Source of the DNA: Bacteroidota bacterium
GTDB taxonomy: Bacteria; Bacteroidota; Bacteroidia; Flavobacteriales; Flavobacteriaceae
Direction of reading: 5' to 3'
Assembly: GCA_024278565.1 (NCBI GenBank)
Contig: JAJRSY010000212.1
Coordinates: 1-16,684, forward strand
Length of the DNA stretch: 16,684 nucleotides
Positions 15,638-16,684 of this stretch are shown here, in pieces. How positions within the stretch are numbered: position 1 is the stretch's first letter; every line of letters begins with the position of its first letter. Made by a program: the position numbers and the translations under genes. The notes under the pieces are model-generated. The model was not told where the DNA came from, searched no databases, and saw nothing but the letters and a program-made list of their open reading frames with translations.

Positions 15638-15754
15638 CGTCTTCGCGAGCGCAGCGAAGCGATCTCCGACTTTGGAACACAAAACTGACAGCTTGCTTTG
15701 TCGCTTGAACCTTGTGGGTCAAAACCAGCACTCCGATGCTCCTCGCAAAAGACG
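15638..15754. repeat. REP-like palindromic unit 4 (117 bp)
   Basis: It starts CGTCTTCGCGAGCGCAGCG and ends CTCCTCGCAAAAGACG, sharing GATCTCxGACTTTGGAAC with unit 1 and GGAACACAAAAC with unit 3. It follows unit 3 after 15 nt, as a tandem pair, and lies 8 nt from the ssb stop codon, so it may be the 3' boundary of the ssb transcript. Confidence 0.8.
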
Positions 15755-15762
15755 GTAAAGGT

Positions 15763-16095
15763 TTACTTACCCAACATCAAAATCTCATTGCATTTGATCT
15801 CGGTGACGTACCTTGTTTCACCCTCTTTGGTCTCGTAGGAGCGGTGTATCAACTTGCCCTCTAGGGCGACCTGTTTTCCTTTGGTCAGATAGTTCTCTAC
15901 GATCTCTGCGGTCTTGCCCCAGGCGACGATATTGTGCCATTGGGTATCTTCTACTTTTTCACCTTGGGCGTTTTTATAGCTGTCGCTGGTAGCAATTGAG
16001 AATTTGGCGAGCTTGCTGCCGTTGTCAAGGTTTACGATCTCAGGGTCGTTGCCCAGGTTGCCGATCAACTGTACTGAATTTCTAAGTGCGTTCAT
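15763..16095 (-). CDS. ssb: Single-stranded DNA-binding protein, short form
   Basis: The 110-residue protein is a complete SSB OB-fold. It opens with MNALRNSVQLIGNLGNDPEI, continues with KLAKFSIATSDSYKN and DTQWHNIVAWGKTAEIVENYLTKGKQVALEGKL, and closes with the strand TRYVTEIKCNEILML. It ends there, without the Gly/Pro-rich linker and acidic DDxPF tail that recruits partners in full-length SSBs (usually 140-180 residues). Tail-less SSBs of about 110 residues are known as second paralogues in Bacteroidetes (from memory). It would coat single-stranded DNA during repair or recombination but should not recruit tail-dependent partners. Neighbours are the repeat array and recQ on the same strand, and it is divergent from the AT-rich ORF at 16345. 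Confidence 0.93.
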   Translation of the reverse strand: MNALRNSVQLIGNLGNDPEIVNLDNGSKLAKFSIATSDSYKNAQGEKVEDTQWHNIVAWGKTAEIVENYLTKGKQVALEGKLIHRSYETKEGETRYVTEIKCNEILMLGK

Positions 16096-16151
16096 AGTAC
16101 TGATTTTAAAAGTTTAACTGTTTACAATCGAACCACGATGATCCGACGGGG

Positions 16152-16159
16152 CAAACCTA
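16152..16159 (-). promoter_or_regulatory. Candidate -7 element for ssb
   Basis: Read on the minus strand this is TAGGTTTG, an exact TAnnTTTG match 56 nt upstream of the ssb start. No TTG is present at the usual 17-23 bp spacing further upstream, so only half of the consensus is supported. Confidence 0.4.
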
Positions 16160-16201
16160 GTACGGCCCTTCAAAAAGATTCGGTTGAGAAACAGTTACTT
16201 T

Positions 16202-16220
16202 CGTTTGTAAACGTTTGTAA
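16202..16220. repeat. Tandem CGTTTGTAA pair
   Basis: CGTTTGTAA occurs at 16202-16210 and again at 16212-16220, a 10-bp period (one helical turn), in the divergent intergenic region. It could be a regulator binding site or chance AT-rich repetition. Confidence 0.4.
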
Positions 16221-16256
16221 GTATTTAAACACGATTTAAATCCTAACAACCAATGG

Positions 16257-16287
16257 TTTGTAATTTGTCAGGGAATTAGTACTTTTA
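16257..16287 (+). promoter_or_regulatory. Candidate promoter for the ORF at 16345
   Basis: TTTG 16257-16260, a 19-bp spacer, and TACTTTTA 16280-16287 match TTTG-N19-TAnnTTTG with one mismatch at the last base. The predicted transcript start near 16294 gives a leader of about 50 nt, which contains the inverted repeat and short palindrome noted separately. Confidence 0.45.
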
Positions 16288-16339
16288 GGGTTTATTGCTG
16301 ATATTGAATTGTTGGCAACAAGCCACAGGAAACCCTAAA
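16284..16339. repeat. Perfect 10-bp inverted repeat around a short palindrome
   Basis: TTTAGGGTTT (16284-16293) and AAACCCTAAA (16330-16339) are exact reverse complements 36 nt apart. Inside lies TTGTTG-G-CAACAA (16309-16321). The right arm ends 5 nt before the ATG at 16345, and the left arm overlaps the candidate -7 element, so it could control that gene or mark a recombination site. Confidence 0.55.
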
Positions 16340-16344
16340 TCAGA

Positions 16345-16599
16345 ATGAGTAAAATCACTTCCCACATACTTGATATTGATAAAACAATTTGTAAAAACAT
16401 TGAGAAATTTGACGTTAATGAAAGAGGGTTATTATCACAAAATATTTTATCTCAACTTAGGAATTATGTTGAACATATTGCTCTTAAAGTTTTTGAAGAT
16501 GCACAACAAACAGAATTAAATAATATTAGATTACAAAACCACGGTCTTTGTTCTTTGTTCGGTTCTACTACTATTTGTGTGGGTAAGATCATTTTTTAG
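16345..16599 (+). CDS. AT-rich hypothetical ORF, probable N-terminal remnant
   Basis: This 84-residue ORF starts MSKITSHILDIDKTICKNIEKFDVNERGLLSQ and continues as a well-formed helical sequence to about residue 66 (LRNYVEHIALKVFEDAQ). It then ends in a low-complexity hydrophobic tail (SLFGSTTICVGKIIF) before TAG. Base composition is clearly more AT-rich than the rest of the window. The N-terminus reads like the opening domain of a larger protein; I have a vague memory of similar starts in long ATP-binding proteins but cannot name a family. The tail may be out-of-context sequence created by a deletion or recombination that joined this 5' end to unrelated DNA. The GC-rich hairpin 22 bases downstream fits a rearrangement-prone spot. 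Function unknown. Confidence 0.5.
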   Translation: MSKITSHILDIDKTICKNIEKFDVNERGLLSQNILSQLRNYVEHIALKVFEDAQQTELNNIRLQNHGLCSLFGSTTICVGKIIF

Positions 16600-16620
16600 T
16601 TATGAACATCTTAAAAAACA

Positions 16621-16646
16621 ACCCGCCTGCCGGCGGGCAGGTGGGT
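16621..16646. repeat. GC-rich hairpin, 11-bp stem
   Basis: ACCCGCCTGCC (16621-16631) pairs with GGCAGGTGGGT (16636-16646) around a GGCG loop, with one G-T wobble. It follows the stop of the AT-rich ORF by 21 nt. No T-run follows on the plus strand, but AAAAAACA precedes it, so on the minus strand it would be followed by a U-rich stretch and could terminate leftward transcription. It is related in sequence to the palindrome at 12891, suggesting a dispersed palindromic family. Confidence 0.6.
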
Positions 16647-16667
16647 GAATGATATAATGGGTGAATG
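16643..16667. repeat. Direct repeat GGGTGAATG x2
   Basis: GGGTGAATG occurs at 16643-16651 and 16659-16667 (16-bp period). The second copy runs into GCCCGCCTGAACGG, which resembles the start of another palindrome of the same family and is cut by the window end. No gene is visible in the last 85 bases. Confidence 0.4.
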
Positions 16668-16684
16668 CCCGCCTGAACGGCACG

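Noticed and set aside
15087..15754. CRISPR array
   Set aside because: Units are about 117 bp palindromes separated by 15 nt or by a gene, not 24-40 bp repeats with uniform spacers, and no cas gene is present.
15505..15758. Plus-strand ORFs at 15302-15688 and 15513-15758 as genes
   Set aside because: They are translations through the REP-like repeats and the antisense of the GIY-YIG gene; the peptide pattern (AAKRSPTLEHKT / AQRSNPLPWNTKQT) repeats with the DNA units and has no protein-like conservation pattern.

Overview
The window looks like chromosomal DNA of a marine or environmental Flavobacteriaceae-type Bacteroidetes. The evidence is AT-leaning coding sequence (about 40% GC by eye), an exact Bacteroidetes-type promoter (TTG-N19-TAnnTTTG), A-rich leaders in place of strong Shine-Dalgarno sites, a TTG start, and the protein families present. 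No genus can be assigned from the sequence alone.

Positions 1-12839 hold one long co-directional (+) gene set with tiny gaps or overlaps. In order: the C-terminal part of a LolA-like lipoprotein carrier; a small lipoprotein gene interrupted by an in-frame TGA; an outer-membrane beta-barrel protein; a FabZ-like hotdog dehydratase; a secreted protein of unrecognised family; a family 2 glycosyltransferase with a DUF2062 membrane tail; a giant MMPL/RND-type exporter fused to a PlsC-type acyltransferase and a further C-terminal domain; a CrtI/CrtISO/RetSat-like FAD oxidoreductase; a JmjC-like (cupin_8) Fe(II)/2-oxoglutarate oxygenase; a C45-type N-terminal-nucleophile acyltransferase/hydrolase lipoprotein; and a PaaK-like adenylate-forming ligase. 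This combination resembles the distal half of an aryl-polyene / flexirubin-type pigment cluster. I infer that ketosynthases, ACPs and ketoreductase lie upstream of position 1. A working model: the ligase activates an aromatic acid, the dehydratase acts in chain elongation, the oxidoreductase and oxygenase tailor the chain, GT2 and PlsC attach sugar or lipid, MMPL/LolA/lipoprotein move the product to the outer membrane, and the C45 lipoprotein performs a late acyl transfer or hydrolysis there.

Positions 12840-16100 read on the minus strand: recQ (convergent with the cluster), a small GIY-YIG nuclease, and a short ssb. They are interleaved with four co-oriented copies of a roughly 117-bp REP-like imperfect palindrome. 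Two copies sit almost exactly at the two ends of the GIY-YIG gene, so [repeat]-[GIY-YIG]-[repeat] looks like a possible mobile unit. One copy, in the ligase/recQ gap, has lost its right end and carries a nested GC-rich 17-bp palindrome.

Positions 16100-16684 hold the divergent ssb / AT-rich ORF intergenic region, with candidate promoters and a perfect 10-bp inverted repeat, then an 84-codon ORF that looks like the N-terminal remnant of a larger gene, followed by a strong GC-rich hairpin.
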